From the NCBI GenBank assembly GCA_003574785.1, contig QORU01000003.1, positions 465,475 through 529,474 of the forward strand: a stretch of 64,000 nt of DNA, in the 5' to 3' direction. This document shows positions 63,852-64,000 of this stretch, one piece after another. A program made the position numbers and the translations under genes. Within the stretch, counting starts at the first letter, position 1, and each line of letters opens with the position of its first letter. The notes under the pieces are model-generated. The model was not told the DNA's origin. It worked only from the letters and a program-made list of their open reading frames with translations, and did no database searches. The stretch is from Taklimakanibacter deserti (GTDB taxonomy: Bacteria > Pseudomonadota > Alphaproteobacteria > Rhizobiales > Aestuariivirgaceae).

Positions 63852-64000
63852 ACTATCTCGTCTTTGCGCATCGGCTTGCCCGAAAACCGGGATGGCCGGG
63901 TTTAACCCCATAGGCGCTAAGATAAGGCCAGTCCGGGTAATAATGTCCAAGTCTGGGGCATCCGCCGTCGTGGCGGCTCGCGCAAGCGGTATCGGACGCG

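Overview
The window is a high-GC, densely packed bacterial chromosome segment, most likely from an alphaproteobacterium of the Hyphomicrobiales/Rhizobiales type. The evidence is a three-gene petABC cytochrome bc1 operon, a UvrB with an N-terminal extension, alphaproteobacterial DUF992 and DUF922 proteins, tripartite TctABC transport, an aerobic HemF, several TAT-exported proteins and intergenic palindromes of a Rhizobiales style. Genus cannot be fixed from the sequence. No tRNA, rRNA, CRISPR array or intact insertion sequence was recognised.

Layout. 0-2.4 kb: the end of a branched-chain amino acid type ABC importer (livF partial, livH, livM). 2.4-10.1 kb: methyltransferase, OsmC protein, two tandem Bcr/CflA-type MFS pumps, an M55 D-aminopeptidase divergent from a cytochrome P450, and a non-pyrrolysine MttB-family protein. 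10.1-12.9 kb: an A/T-richer accessory patch with a tandemly duplicated tiny gene and a large phage-structural-like protein carrying an HExxH motif, driven by a near-consensus promoter set inside an inverted repeat. 13-16 kb: EamA transporter, apt, hemF, trmL. 16.1-18.8 kb: petABC with a strong terminator. 18.9-23.7 kb: marR, membrane-fusion protein and RND pump operon. 23.7-33.4 kb: mtnP, two L,D-transpeptidase paralogues, a DUF922 protein, cold-shock protein, RNase T2, a GATase1 protein, a second tandem MFS pair, an MBL hydrolase, a lipoprotein and a HAD hydrolase. 33.5-46 kb: a lipoprotein, uvrB, a three-gene unknown membrane operon, an FAD oxidase, rlmJ, an unknown HTH regulator, small exported and membrane proteins, and an FAD monooxygenase. 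46-50.9 kb: OsmC, nested palindromes, aspartate aminotransferase, DUF1993, AraC regulator, VOC, NTF2-like and GNAT proteins. 50.9-57.1 kb: tctABC divergent from a two-component system with its own extra binding protein. 57.2-60.1 kb: an NfeD/slipin membrane-protease pair and a TerC-type transporter. 60.1-64 kb: decayed ORFs, a DUF992 protein and a divergent EF-G-like GTPase.

How parts work together. MtnP and Apt form a salvage route from methylthioadenosine to AMP. PetABC is the respiratory bc1 complex, and HemF contributes to its haem supply. The Tct genes link a tripartite tricarboxylate-type importer to a dedicated sensor pair. MarR probably controls the downstream RND pump. The least explained parts are the 10.1-12.9 kb patch, the 36.6-38.4 kb operon, the regulator at 41.6 kb and the GTPase-impaired EF-G-like protein at 61.8 kb.
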